Shown in pieces: positions 8,683-15,668 of a DNA stretch of 47,451 nucleotides. The position numbers and the translations under genes are program-made. Position 1 is the first letter of the stretch; each line of letters opens with the position of its first letter. This DNA comes from an uncultured bacterium (GTDB lineage: Bacteria > Krumholzibacteriota > Krumholzibacteriia > LZORAL124-64-63). The notes under the pieces were generated by a model. It made no database searches. It was given only the letters and a program-made list of their open reading frames with translations, and was not told where the DNA came from. The DNA is taken from assembly GCA_903912525.1 (NCBI GenBank), contig CAIWHK010000047.1, forward strand, positions 1 through 47,451, in the 5' to 3' direction.

Positions 8683-8971
8683 CTTCCCCAACCTCCGGCG
8701 GACAGTCCCCCAAGGGACACCTTCAATGCGTCTGCGACCTTGCTCCACGTGACACGGGCTGTGCAGAAATCCTAGTCCGCCAGGCCCAGTTGAATCCGCG
8801 CATTCATCAACAAAAGGACCGCGCCTGGCAATGATAACACCCATCCACAATGTGCCCGAAACAATTGTTAATCCTTCAACAATTGTCCTGATTGCCGGCA
8901 GCGACCCTCGAATCCCGGTCAAAAGCAAGCTGGCGACCTCTGCCCGGACCTGGATTCTCGTCAGTAGGGAT

Positions 8972-8987
8972 TACAATCTCCGTGCCA
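8972..8987 (-). promoter_or_regulatory. sigma54 promoter for the 6439-8682 gene
   Basis: The minus strand reads TGGCACGGAGATTGTA. It matches the -24 TGGCACG element exactly. GG and the -12 GT are ten bases apart; the consensus dinucleotide is GC, so there is one deviation. It lies 83 bp from the centre of the activator-like site at 9061-9077. Confidence 0.65.
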
Positions 8988-9060
8988 GCGCTAGTTGTTC
9001 ATTCTTCACAAGTTAGGGAGTGATGTCAGGGGTTTATGGGCGGAATCGTCACAGTGCCGG

Positions 9061-9077
9061 TGTGCGATTACTGCACG
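9061..9077. promoter_or_regulatory. activator-like palindrome TGTGC-N7-GCACG
   Basis: TGTGCGATTACTGCACG matches the shared form TGTGC-N7-GCACA with one mismatch in the last base. It lies upstream of the sigma54 promoter at 8972-8987, at nearly the same distance (83 bp) as the site at 12930-12946 from its own promoter. Confidence 0.55.
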
Positions 9078-9189
9078 CGATTTCACTCCGGAAGGGGCGC
9101 CTCGCTTCCGGCGCGGACCGGCCTTCCGGCCCACGGTGCGGCGCCTGTTTGGGGGCACAAGGGCGGCAGTCGCCGGCGACCGGGCCCGC

Positions 9190-9230
9190 GACAAAAGAAA
9201 CCGCCCACCCGTCTGGCGACGGATGGGCGG
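9190..9230 (-). terminator. intrinsic terminator of the BPL_N/beta-helix gene
   Basis: CCGCCCACCCGTC (9201-9213) and GACGGATGGGCGG (9218-9230) form a 13-bp stem with one mismatch and a four-base loop. On the minus strand it is followed by TTTCTTTTG. It lies 39 bases past the stop at 9269. Confidence 0.8.
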
Positions 9231-9268
9231 CACCGTCGGCGCAGGCCGGCGGACGTTTGCGAAGGCCC

Positions 9269-12200
9269 CTACCGCACCAGAAGCATCTTCCTGACCAGGC
9301 TCCGACCCTCGGTCGTCATCCGGTAGAAGTACGTGCCGCTGGCGACCGGGCAGCCGGCGCGGTCCTGGCCGTTCCACTTCTCGATGTGGGCGCCCGCGCC
9401 CTGCACACCGTCCACCAGCCGGACGACCAGGCGACCGGCGATGTCGTAGACGTCGAGGGTCACGCGCCCGGTTGCCGGAACGCTGTAGGCGATGGTCGTC
9501 ATGGGATTGAACGGGTTGGGGTGGTTCTGGTCGAGGCTGAGCACCGGCCGCGGGATCTGCACGGGCTCGGTCTCGAACAACGTCCAGGTGCGGTCCGCGC
9601 GCTTCACGTCCACGCGGTACGTGCATGTGGTGCCCGGCACGCCGGCGGCGTCGACGATCCGGTAGCCGGAGTCGCCCGTCGCGACGACGGCGCTGCCCAG
9701 AAGCACGGGCGTCCGGGTCGCGCCGTCGAGGCGGTAGACCTGGAAGTCCGCGACGGGGATCGCCTCGGACAGGAACCACGAGATGTTGATCGACGCGCCC
9801 GCCGCCTGGACCTCGCTCGACCTGAGCAGGGAGGCGACGACGCCGTCGGCGCCCAGGACCAGCCGCGAGAACGCGTTGATGCCCGCGCTGGTGACCGTGT
9901 TGACGGGCGGGGCCGCCACCGAAGGCAGCGACGTCCAGCCGGGGCCGTTGGCGGCGTACATCACGAGCGAACCCTCGTTGATGCCGTTCAGTTCGGTCTC
10001 GTCGTAGTGGAAGACCACGGTGGCGTCCAGGCCGGCGTTGTTGGCCGGGTCGACCTGGAAGAAGCGCGTGATGCCGTCGTTGGCGCCCTTTTCCACGCTG
10101 GCGCCCGTGGTCCGCACGACCTGCGTCGCGCCCGGGGCCGCGCCGGCGGCGAGGATCTCCAGGCCGATGCCGCCGAAGGCCTCGTTCACCGACTGGCCCA
10201 CGGCCCGGGTCGCAGCCACGGTCCCGATCACGGTGGCGCCCGGCGCCTCGACCAGGCTCGCGCCCGACCCGAGGGTCAGGACATGGCTGCCGGTGAAGAT
10301 GCCGCTGCCGGCGGTCGTGCAGACGCCGCCGACCGTGATGTCCGTCGCCAGGTCCACGCCGCGGTCACCGGACACCGTGAAGTTGCGCAGCACACCCGCG
10401 ACACCGGGCATTTCCAGGCCCGTGGCCACGCGCGCCACGGTGCTGGTGTAGTCCACGTCGACCGCGCCCACGAACGCCGGGGCCCTGGTGATCGCGCCGG
10501 TGGCCACCGCGATGGTGCTGCCGTTGGCCATCGCCAGCGTCACGTCCGGGTCGCTGTGATCGACAGCACCCGAGGTCAGCCGCAGTTTGCCGCCGATGGT
10601 CAGCGTGCGGGCGACGTCGGCTGCGACGACCAGCTGCGCGGAGTAGCAGTTGTTGATCTCGCCGCTGACCGTGCGGTCGGCGCCCAGCGTCCAGATCTTG
10701 CGCGCCCCCGCGGTCGAGTTCCGCAATTCCAGGTTGCGGTAGTTCATGTCGAACACGACCTGGTCGCTGCTGGCGCGGCTGTAGACGAACGTGCCCTGAT
10801 TCACGGTCAGCGCGGGATACAAGGGCGCCGAACTGTTGGCCTCGATGGTCCCGCCGTCCAGCAGCGAGAGCTGGTTCGGCGTCGTCACGTTGGTGAACCA
10901 GTAGTTGGAGTTCAGCGAGTTGACGAAGGTGCCGCCCGACTTGATCGTGACGACGCCCGGGTTGAAGCAGTTGACGCCCATGTTGCCGCCGGCGCTGTAG
11001 TACGGCACCTGCAGCAGCCCGCCGGCCTCGACGTCGATGCCGCCGAAGTTGACGCGGTTCGTGGTCGACGAGGCGAGGTAGGCCTCGCCGAAGACCGTCA
11101 GCTTGCCGAACTTCGCGGTGTCATCGCCGACGAAGTTGCCGCGGCGGATGTGCGAGGACGAGCCCAGCATGCGGAAGATGCCGCCCGCCTGGACCGTGAT
11201 GGTCGGGCTCGTCGCGGTGCCGGACACCGTGCGGCCCTCGAGATCGTCGGAGCGGCCCAGTTCGAAGGTGCCGTTGATGATCTCCAGGCTGACGCCGATG
11301 CCCAGCTTCAGGTTCGACTCCAGGCCCGCGATGGGATTGGTCGTGAGCTTGCCGTTCGACTTGTCGACGACGATCTGCTGGAACCGGCAGGGATACGGCG
11401 TGGTGCTCGTGACGCCGAGGTTGGCGATGGTCTGGACGTCGGCGTCGCCGGTGAAGATCATGCGCGCCGTCGAGCCCCACAGGCTGCTGCCGGAGTAGAA
11501 CGGGTTGGTCGCCGTGTCGTAGATGGTGAAGCTGCCGTACACGCTCAGGTCGCGCGTCAGGCCCAGCCGGCCGGCGTTGTCCTGGAACGAGATGTCGAGG
11601 CAGCTGGACGCCACGTCGACGATGACCGTGTGCCCGCTGCCGATGACGACGTTGTCCTCGGCTCCCGGCACGACGCCGCCGACCCAGGTGCCCGTATCGC
11701 TCCAGTTGCCGCCGCGCGCGGACTGGATGGACGGCGGCGGCGGCACGATCGCGAAGGGCACGGTGTGCGTCAGGGTTCCATCGGACAGGGCCGTGACACG
11801 CAGGAGGCAGGCCGTGGAGGCCGTCGCGGGCACGGTCCAGTTGTACTTCGCGGTCACGCCGGACACCACCGGCTGCCAGGAGGCGCCGTTGTCGGGCGAG
11901 AACTCGATGGCGACGGGCTCGTTGGCGCCCTCGTTGATCCACTGGATGGCGTGGATGCTGCCGGCCTTCCAGGTCTCCAGTTCACGCGGTGCGGACACGG
12001 CCAGGAACGGGGCGGACGAGGCCACCCACTCGACGGCGTCGGCGACCATGTACTCGTAGCCCGGCGTGACCTCGGGATGGGGGCTGAAGGCGACCGCCCG
12101 GCCCTTGTAGTACGTGCTGAACGCGAACGCCGTCGCGCCGATCATCACGCCGGTGGGCGCGCCGTTCAGGGCGATCTCCGAGGCGAAGGCGCCGGCATCG

Positions 12201-12760
12201 ACGTAGGCGGGCATCGAGTCGATCTGCGCGGGAGCCATCAGCGCGCCCTGCCGGTACTCGATGACGACGGTGTCCTGGGCCAGGGAGAACATCTCGCGGC
12301 CGAAGCCGCTGAAGCGGACGTCGACCGGGCCGTCGCCGCGGTTCCAGTGCGCCTTGTCGATCACCTTGGCGTTCAGGAGGTTCAGCGACCACGCGTAGTC
12401 GCTCGACCCCAGGTAGGAGCCGGCGCAGATGCCCAGGTACCCGCCGCCGCGGCGCACGAACGCGCGCACGCTGTCGCGGCCGGCTTCCTCGAGCGAGGCC
12501 CCCTGCGCCGAGCCGCTGCCGCCCGGATGGATCAGGACGTCGAAGTTCGCCAGGATGCCCGCGCGGATGTCCGCGCCCATGACCGTGGTCACTGTGAACC
12601 TCGCCGGGTCGTTCAGCGGAGCCGCCACGTTGGGCCAGCCGGAGCCGACACCGTCGTCGATGTACATGGCGACCCTCAGGGGAGCACTCCACGCGAACGT
12701 GGACGTCAAGGCCGCCAGCAGCACGGCCAGCAGCGTAGTGCGCAGGTTCACACGGAACAT
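9269..12760 (-). CDS. secreted BPL_N (glutamine-amidotransferase-like) / beta-helix / FlgD-domain protein
   Basis: A 1163-residue protein. Order of parts: signal peptide (residues 1-26); a BPL_N domain (about 27-240) with LRVAMYIDDGVGSGWPNV, a GGGYLGICAGSYLGS nucleophile-elbow-like turn and FSPHPEVTPG; an Ig-like linker; a G8-like module (GGNWSDTGTWVGGVVPGAEDNV); a long beta-helix; an FnIII-like module; and a FlgD-like sorting domain (HPNPFNPMTTIAYSVPATG, ASGTYFYRMTTEG). BPL_N domains resemble class I glutamine amidotransferases. The Cys in GICAG is kept, so amidase-type chemistry on a surface substrate is possible, but no reaction can be assigned. GGGAG precedes the ATG. It is preceded by a strong sigma54 promoter (12839-12854) and an activator-like site, and followed by an intrinsic terminator, so it is probably monocistronic. 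Confidence 0.85.
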   Translation of the reverse strand: MFRVNLRTTLLAVLLAALTSTFAWSAPLRVAMYIDDGVGSGWPNVAAPLNDPARFTVTTVMGADIRAGILANFDVLIHPGGSGSAQGASLEEAGRDSVRAFVRRGGGYLGICAGSYLGSSDYAWSLNLLNAKVIDKAHWNRGDGPVDVRFSGFGREMFSLAQDTVVIEYRQGALMAPAQIDSMPAYVDAGAFASEIALNGAPTGVMIGATAFAFSTYYKGRAVAFSPHPEVTPGYEYMVADAVEWVASSAPFLAVSAPRELETWKAGSIHAIQWINEGANEPVAIEFSPDNGASWQPVVSGVTAKYNWTVPATASTACLLRVTALSDGTLTHTVPFAIVPPPPSIQSARGGNWSDTGTWVGGVVPGAEDNVVIGSGHTVIVDVASSCLDISFQDNAGRLGLTRDLSVYGSFTIYDTATNPFYSGSSLWGSTARMIFTGDADVQTIANLGVTSTTPYPCRFQQIVVDKSNGKLTTNPIAGLESNLKLGIGVSLEIINGTFELGRSDDLEGRTVSGTATSPTITVQAGGIFRMLGSSSHIRRGNFVGDDTAKFGKLTVFGEAYLASSTTNRVNFGGIDVEAGGLLQVPYYSAGGNMGVNCFNPGVVTIKSGGTFVNSLNSNYWFTNVTTPNQLSLLDGGTIEANSSAPLYPALTVNQGTFVYSRASSDQVVFDMNYRNLELRNSTAGARKIWTLGADRTVSGEINNCYSAQLVVAADVARTLTIGGKLRLTSGAVDHSDPDVTLAMANGSTIAVATGAITRAPAFVGAVDVDYTSTVARVATGLEMPGVAGVLRNFTVSGDRGVDLATDITVGGVCTTAGSGIFTGSHVLTLGSGASLVEAPGATVIGTVAATRAVGQSVNEAFGGIGLEILAAGAAPGATQVVRTTGASVEKGANDGITRFFQVDPANNAGLDATVVFHYDETELNGINEGSLVMYAANGPGWTSLPSVAAPPVNTVTSAGINAFSRLVLGADGVVASLLRSSEVQAAGASINISWFLSEAIPVADFQVYRLDGATRTPVLLGSAVVATGDSGYRIVDAAGVPGTTCTYRVDVKRADRTWTLFETEPVQIPRPVLSLDQNHPNPFNPMTTIAYSVPATGRVTLDVYDIAGRLVVRLVDGVQGAGAHIEKWNGQDRAGCPVASGTYFYRMTTEGRSLVRKMLLVR

Positions 12761-12838
12761 TGTTACTCTCCCTGTGGTGTTGATGGGTGGCGCGCCGGTA
12801 CAGCCACGGCTCCGCCCAGGTCAAGATGAAGGCGCATG

Positions 12839-12854
12839 AGCAATTGGCAAGCCA
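12839..12854 (-). promoter_or_regulatory. sigma54 promoter for the 9269-12760 gene
   Basis: The minus strand reads TGGCTTGCCAATTGCT: GG and GC are exactly ten bases apart and the -12 TTGCT is perfect. Transcription should start about 12 bases further, giving a leader of roughly 65 bases. The activator-like site centred at 12938 is 85 bp upstream. Confidence 0.75.
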
Positions 12855-12911
12855 CACTGAATCCATTGCATTTAAAAGACTTAGAGTATCACAACACGTA
12901 ATTTCTGTACG

Positions 12912-12946
12912 GAATCGACACAGCTCGAGTGTGTCGATTCAGCACA
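12912..12946. promoter_or_regulatory. activator-like site with overlapping 11-bp inverted repeat
   Basis: TGTGTCGATTCAGCACA (12930-12946) matches TGTGC-N7-GCACA with one mismatch. Overlapping it, GAATCGACACA (12912-12922) and TGTGTCGATTC (12930-12940) form a perfect inverted repeat with a seven-base spacer. Two overlapping dimer sites are possible. The promoter it would serve is at 12839-12854 on the minus strand. Confidence 0.6.
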
Positions 12947-13003
12947 GTTGCCGACCACGTTCCGGGGATGAAATGGAATGGAGGCCGCGGGCAGGACGAG
13001 GAT

Positions 13004-14074
13004 CTAACGCGTGCCCGCGCGGGCGTCGCGGACCGGTCGCCGGCACCAGAACAGCGCCCCCGCGATGAGCGCCAGCGCACCCAGCAGCAGTCGATGGTCA
13101 ACCCGGCGCACCACGTCCGGCCGGCCGGTGTCCCGGTAATCCCGGCCCGGCTCGGGATCCAGCCCGTACTGCATCGCCAGGTCCCGGATCGACAGCAGGT
13201 TGATGACGGGAACACCCTTCTCGTGCAAGCGCGTCGCTGCACCGCGCCCGGGACAGTTGCAGACGGAGCCCGCGGGCCAGCGCCCGGTCGGCAGGGACTC
13301 CGCGTGCGGGCAGCGGCCGAGCGCCGCCTGGCCGCCGCCGACGTTGACGACCGCCGCAAGGCGTGGCACATCCAGGAATGCGAGCCGCACCGCGAACGCT
13401 TCGTCGAGGTCGCGCGGAACCACCGCCGTGCGGGCATGCCGCGCCAGGGCCTCCTGCAGCCAGGCCCGCCCCTCGTCGTCCATCCCGCCGCCGTTGTCGC
13501 CCTCGCCCCCGAGCGTCACCAGTTCCTGCGTGGCGGACACCGCCCCCGCGGCGCGGGCCCAGTCCTCGATGTCGAGCCAGGTCGCCAGGCGGCCGTTGGC
13601 GCCGTACGTCGACGCGCCGAGCGACACCGCCACGTACGACTGCGCGCCCAGTTCCTGCGCGGCCGCCAGCGTGGCGATGGCCAACCCCGGGAACGAGCCC
13701 GAGGCGAGGATGCCGACCACATCCCCCGGCCCCACACCGGCGCCGTCGAGCAGGTCGACCATGACGGCGGCCCAGGCGGGATTCGTCGCCGCCTCCTTCG
13801 CCGACAGCGTGCCGAGCGTGGTGGTGATGGGCGTGTAGTCCTCGCCGATGAGCGCATGCCAGCGCACCGGTGACGGGTCGGCGGGCATCAACCCGCGCGC
13901 GCGCTTGACCGAATCGACCGCGGCGAAGGCCGCGCGGGTGCGGTCCTCGGCCCGGTGCATCGCTTCCTGCCGGGGATGGGGCACCTGCCGGAAGCCCCAC
14001 GACTGGACGGCGACCCAGCTCGCGGCCGCCACGGCGAACACGAGCAGCAGCCGGCGCACGCCCACAGTCCTCAC
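13004..14074 (-). CDS. pgsW: poly-gamma-glutamate system protein PgsW
   Basis: A 356-residue membrane-anchored protein with an N-terminal membrane segment (LLLVFAVAAASWVAVQSW), a large non-cytoplasmic domain (VVGILASGSFPGLAIATLAAAQELGAQ, YVAVSLGASTYGAN) and a C-terminal membrane segment (LLLGALALIAGALFW). Sequence and position directly after PgsC fit PgsW, a family known from Gram-negatives that carry PgsB-PgsC; its exact role is not established. I chose GTG 14074, whose GTGA overlaps the pgsC stop, with GGGAG eight bases upstream. The longer open frame upstream only shadows pgsC. No PgsA/CapA is present, so PgsW may be the extracytoplasmic partner of the synthase here. This is the last gene of the operon that starts near 21346. 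Confidence 0.82.
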   Translation of the reverse strand: MRTVGVRRLLLVFAVAAASWVAVQSWGFRQVPHPRQEAMHRAEDRTRAAFAAVDSVKRARGLMPADPSPVRWHALIGEDYTPITTTLGTLSAKEAATNPAWAAVMVDLLDGAGVGPGDVVGILASGSFPGLAIATLAAAQELGAQSYVAVSLGASTYGANGRLATWLDIEDWARAAGAVSATQELVTLGGEGDNGGGMDDEGRAWLQEALARHARTAVVPRDLDEAFAVRLAFLDVPRLAAVVNVGGGQAALGRCPHAESLPTGRWPAGSVCNCPGRGAATRLHEKGVPVINLLSIRDLAMQYGLDPEPGRDYRDTGRPDVVRRVDHRLLLGALALIAGALFWCRRPVRDARAGTR

Positions 14075-14514
14075 GACGTCGCTCCCCAGCCGAGCAGCAG
14101 GCCGATCAGCGCCGTCACCACCATCACGATCCCCACCGACAGCACGGTCGGCACGACCTTCTGGCGCACCATGTCGTTGGCGATCAGGCCGGGGATGACG
14201 AAGCCGATGGTGTGCGCCTCGAAGGTCATCGGCAGCGAGGGCGCCAGCGCGCGCTCGACGAGCCACTTGGCGGCGAAGCCCAGCAGCAGAGCCGTCAGCA
14301 GGCGGCGGCGCCCGTACAGGAACGTCCGCGACTCCAGGAACCTGACGGCGCCGTACACGGCGAACGCCAGCAGGACCGTCAGCGCCACGCGTCCGGGCTG
14401 CCGGATGAACAGCGCGAAGTAGGCGGGCGGCACGACGCCGCCGGGCGAGTACCCGGTCAGTTCGAAGTAGCAGAACCCGACCAGCAGGCCGACCAGGAAC
14501 AGGTCCCAGGACAT
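14071..14514 (-). CDS. pgsC: poly-gamma-glutamate synthase membrane subunit PgsC/CapC
   Basis: A 147-residue integral membrane protein of the length usual for PgsC. It begins MSWDLFLVGLLVGFCYFELTGYSPGG, which is the characteristic family start, and has about four membrane segments. It ends with the hydrophobic stretch VLSVGIVMVVTALIGLLLGWG. PgsC forms the membrane part of the ATP-dependent poly-gamma-glutamate synthase with PgsB. Its ATG overlaps the stop of pgsB (TGATG arrangement), and its own stop overlaps the pgsW GTG, so all three are likely translationally coupled and made in balanced amounts. Confidence 0.92.
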   Translation of the reverse strand: MSWDLFLVGLLVGFCYFELTGYSPGGVVPPAYFALFIRQPGRVALTVLLAFAVYGAVRFLESRTFLYGRRRLLTALLLGFAAKWLVERALAPSLPMTFEAHTIGFVIPGLIANDMVRQKVVPTVLSVGIVMVVTALIGLLLGWGATS

Positions 14515-15650
14515 CAGGCCACCTCTCCCGCCTCTTTCGCGCGCAGCGCCAGGCCCAGGCCCCGCGCGTTCCCCATGCCGACCAGCACCGGGCATGCCAT
14601 GTCGGGCGGCGCAGCCACGGGCCCGGCCAGCAGGGCCAGCGAAGCGCGCGCGCCGTGGATATCGTGGACCTTCACCCCGCTGCGGCGCAACAACGCGCGC
14701 GCGGCATGCCGGTGCGAGCCGGTGACGTACACCGCCTCCACGTCGTCGCGCCCGGCAATCCAGGTGCAGAACCGGCGCGTACGCAGGGGCCGGTCGGCGC
14801 GCGTCGCCAGGACCACCGACCACCGGCGCTCGGCGCCCAGCGCGGCGCGCCAGCCTTCCCACAGGGCGGCCAGCGACTCGGTGTCGTTGGCCGAGAATGC
14901 ATCCAGGAGCACGGCCTCGCCCTGCTGCCACGCCACGCGCCGCGGCCTGCCCTCCATCGGCCGGGCCGCCGCCACCATCGCTTCCAGCGCGGCCGCGGAC
15001 GACCAACCGAGCGCCGCGAGCACCTCGTCAGCCAGCAGCACGAGTTCGCGCTGCACCGGCGCCAGCGAAGCGAGCGCGTCGTCAGGTTCCGCCGCCGCCG
15101 GCGTCCTGGCGTCTTCCACGCGCGGCAACAGCGCAACGAGGGCGGAATCACGCGTCACGACGCGGCTCTGCGCAGGCAGCGAGTCGAGGTAGGCCCGACG
15201 CTGCAGCACCGGATCGTCGCCGAGCGTCTCCTGGTGGTCGTCGCGCACGTTGACCAGCGCGATGACCGACGGCAGCAGCAGCCGCGCCTCGGCCTTCATG
15301 AGCTCGGGGGTGATGGTCATCGCCTCGACCACCAGGCAGCGCACCCCGCCGCGCCGGCACTTCCGCAGCAGCCAGCCCTGCTCGGCCAGGCGCGCGCCGG
15401 CGCGCCGCCGGATCACTTCGTCCCCGCCCGGCAGCAGCAGCGTCGGCACGTCACCGGTGATCTTGCCCCAGGTGGCGGGCTCGGCCACGCGCGCGCCCGC
15501 CGTCAGGATGCGCACCAGGCTCGACTTGCCGCGGGTGCCGGTCACCATGATGCGAACGGGCACGCTCTCGCGTGCCCGTCGCAGGGATCGTTGTTCGAAG
15601 AGCAGGAAGGCCACCCAGGCCGCCGTCAGCAGCACGGCCCAGGGAATCAT
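14514..15650 (-). CDS. pgsB: poly-gamma-glutamate synthase ATP-dependent ligase PgsB/CapB
   Basis: A 378-residue Mur-ligase-like amide ligase that adds glutamate to the growing gamma-linked chain using ATP. A short N-terminal hydrophobic anchor (IPWAVLLTAAWVAFLLFEQ) is followed by the nucleotide-binding loop GTRGKSS at residues 38-44. Other family segments are CLVVEAMTITPELM, NVRDDHQETLG and LLDAFSANDTES. Length is close to the usual 390. It begins 18 bases after the gamma-glutamyltransferase stop and overlaps pgsC. Whether the polymer is L-, D- or mixed glutamate cannot be read from PgsB; the exported racemase in the neighbouring operon suggests D-glutamate matters. Confidence 0.92.
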   Translation of the reverse strand: MIPWAVLLTAAWVAFLLFEQRSLRRARESVPVRIMVTGTRGKSSLVRILTAGARVAEPATWGKITGDVPTLLLPGGDEVIRRRAGARLAEQGWLLRKCRRGGVRCLVVEAMTITPELMKAEARLLLPSVIALVNVRDDHQETLGDDPVLQRRAYLDSLPAQSRVVTRDSALVALLPRVEDARTPAAAEPDDALASLAPVQRELVLLADEVLAALGWSSAAALEAMVAAARPMEGRPRRVAWQQGEAVLLDAFSANDTESLAALWEGWRAALGAERRWSVVLATRADRPLRTRRFCTWIAGRDDVEAVYVTGSHRHAARALLRRSGVKVHDIHGARASLALLAGPVAAPPDMACPVLVGMGNARGLGLALRAKEAGEVA

Positions 15651-15668
15651 CCCGATGCCGTCCGGACT

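Larger units (their letters stand above)
8683..9268. other. 586-bp regulatory intergenic region
   Basis: There is no gene here. From right to left on the minus strand it holds the intrinsic terminator of the 9269-12760 gene (9190-9230), an activator-like site (9061-9077), a sigma54 promoter (8972-8987) and an A+T-rich leader. The leader contains two copies of ACAATTGT (8861-8868 and 8879-8886), 18 bases apart, which could be an operator. The ribosome binding site of the 8682 gene is at the left end. Confidence 0.6.

Noticed and set aside
8924-8939. Alternative sigma54 promoter on the minus strand (AGGTCGCCAGCTTGCT)
   Set aside because: It has GG-N10-GC and a good -12 box, but the -24 box lacks TGGCAC. 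The site at 8972-8987 matches better and lies at the expected distance from the activator-like site.
4445-12760. Internal repeats in the beta-helix genes as a CRISPR or tandem-repeat array
   Set aside because: The similarity is at protein level within coding sequence, with irregular spacing; it reflects beta-helix coils and gene duplication.
9269-12760. Biotin-protein ligase function for the BPL_N domain protein
   Set aside because: Only the amidotransferase-like N-terminal domain is present. There is no biotin ligase catalytic domain, and the protein is secreted.
9020-12829. 1269-codon open frame on the plus strand opposite the BPL_N/beta-helix gene
   Set aside because: It is a shadow frame: the minus strand encodes a signal peptide, recognisable domains and a sorting signal, while this translation is arginine/histidine/glycine-rich with no domains. 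Similar shadows occur at 3665-6400, 6331-8775, 14655-17699 and 38417-40468.
13004-15650. Simple Bacillus-type capsule operon
   Set aside because: PgsA/CapA and PgsE are absent, PgsW is present, and the surrounding uptake, hydrolysis and racemase genes do not fit a plain capsule locus.
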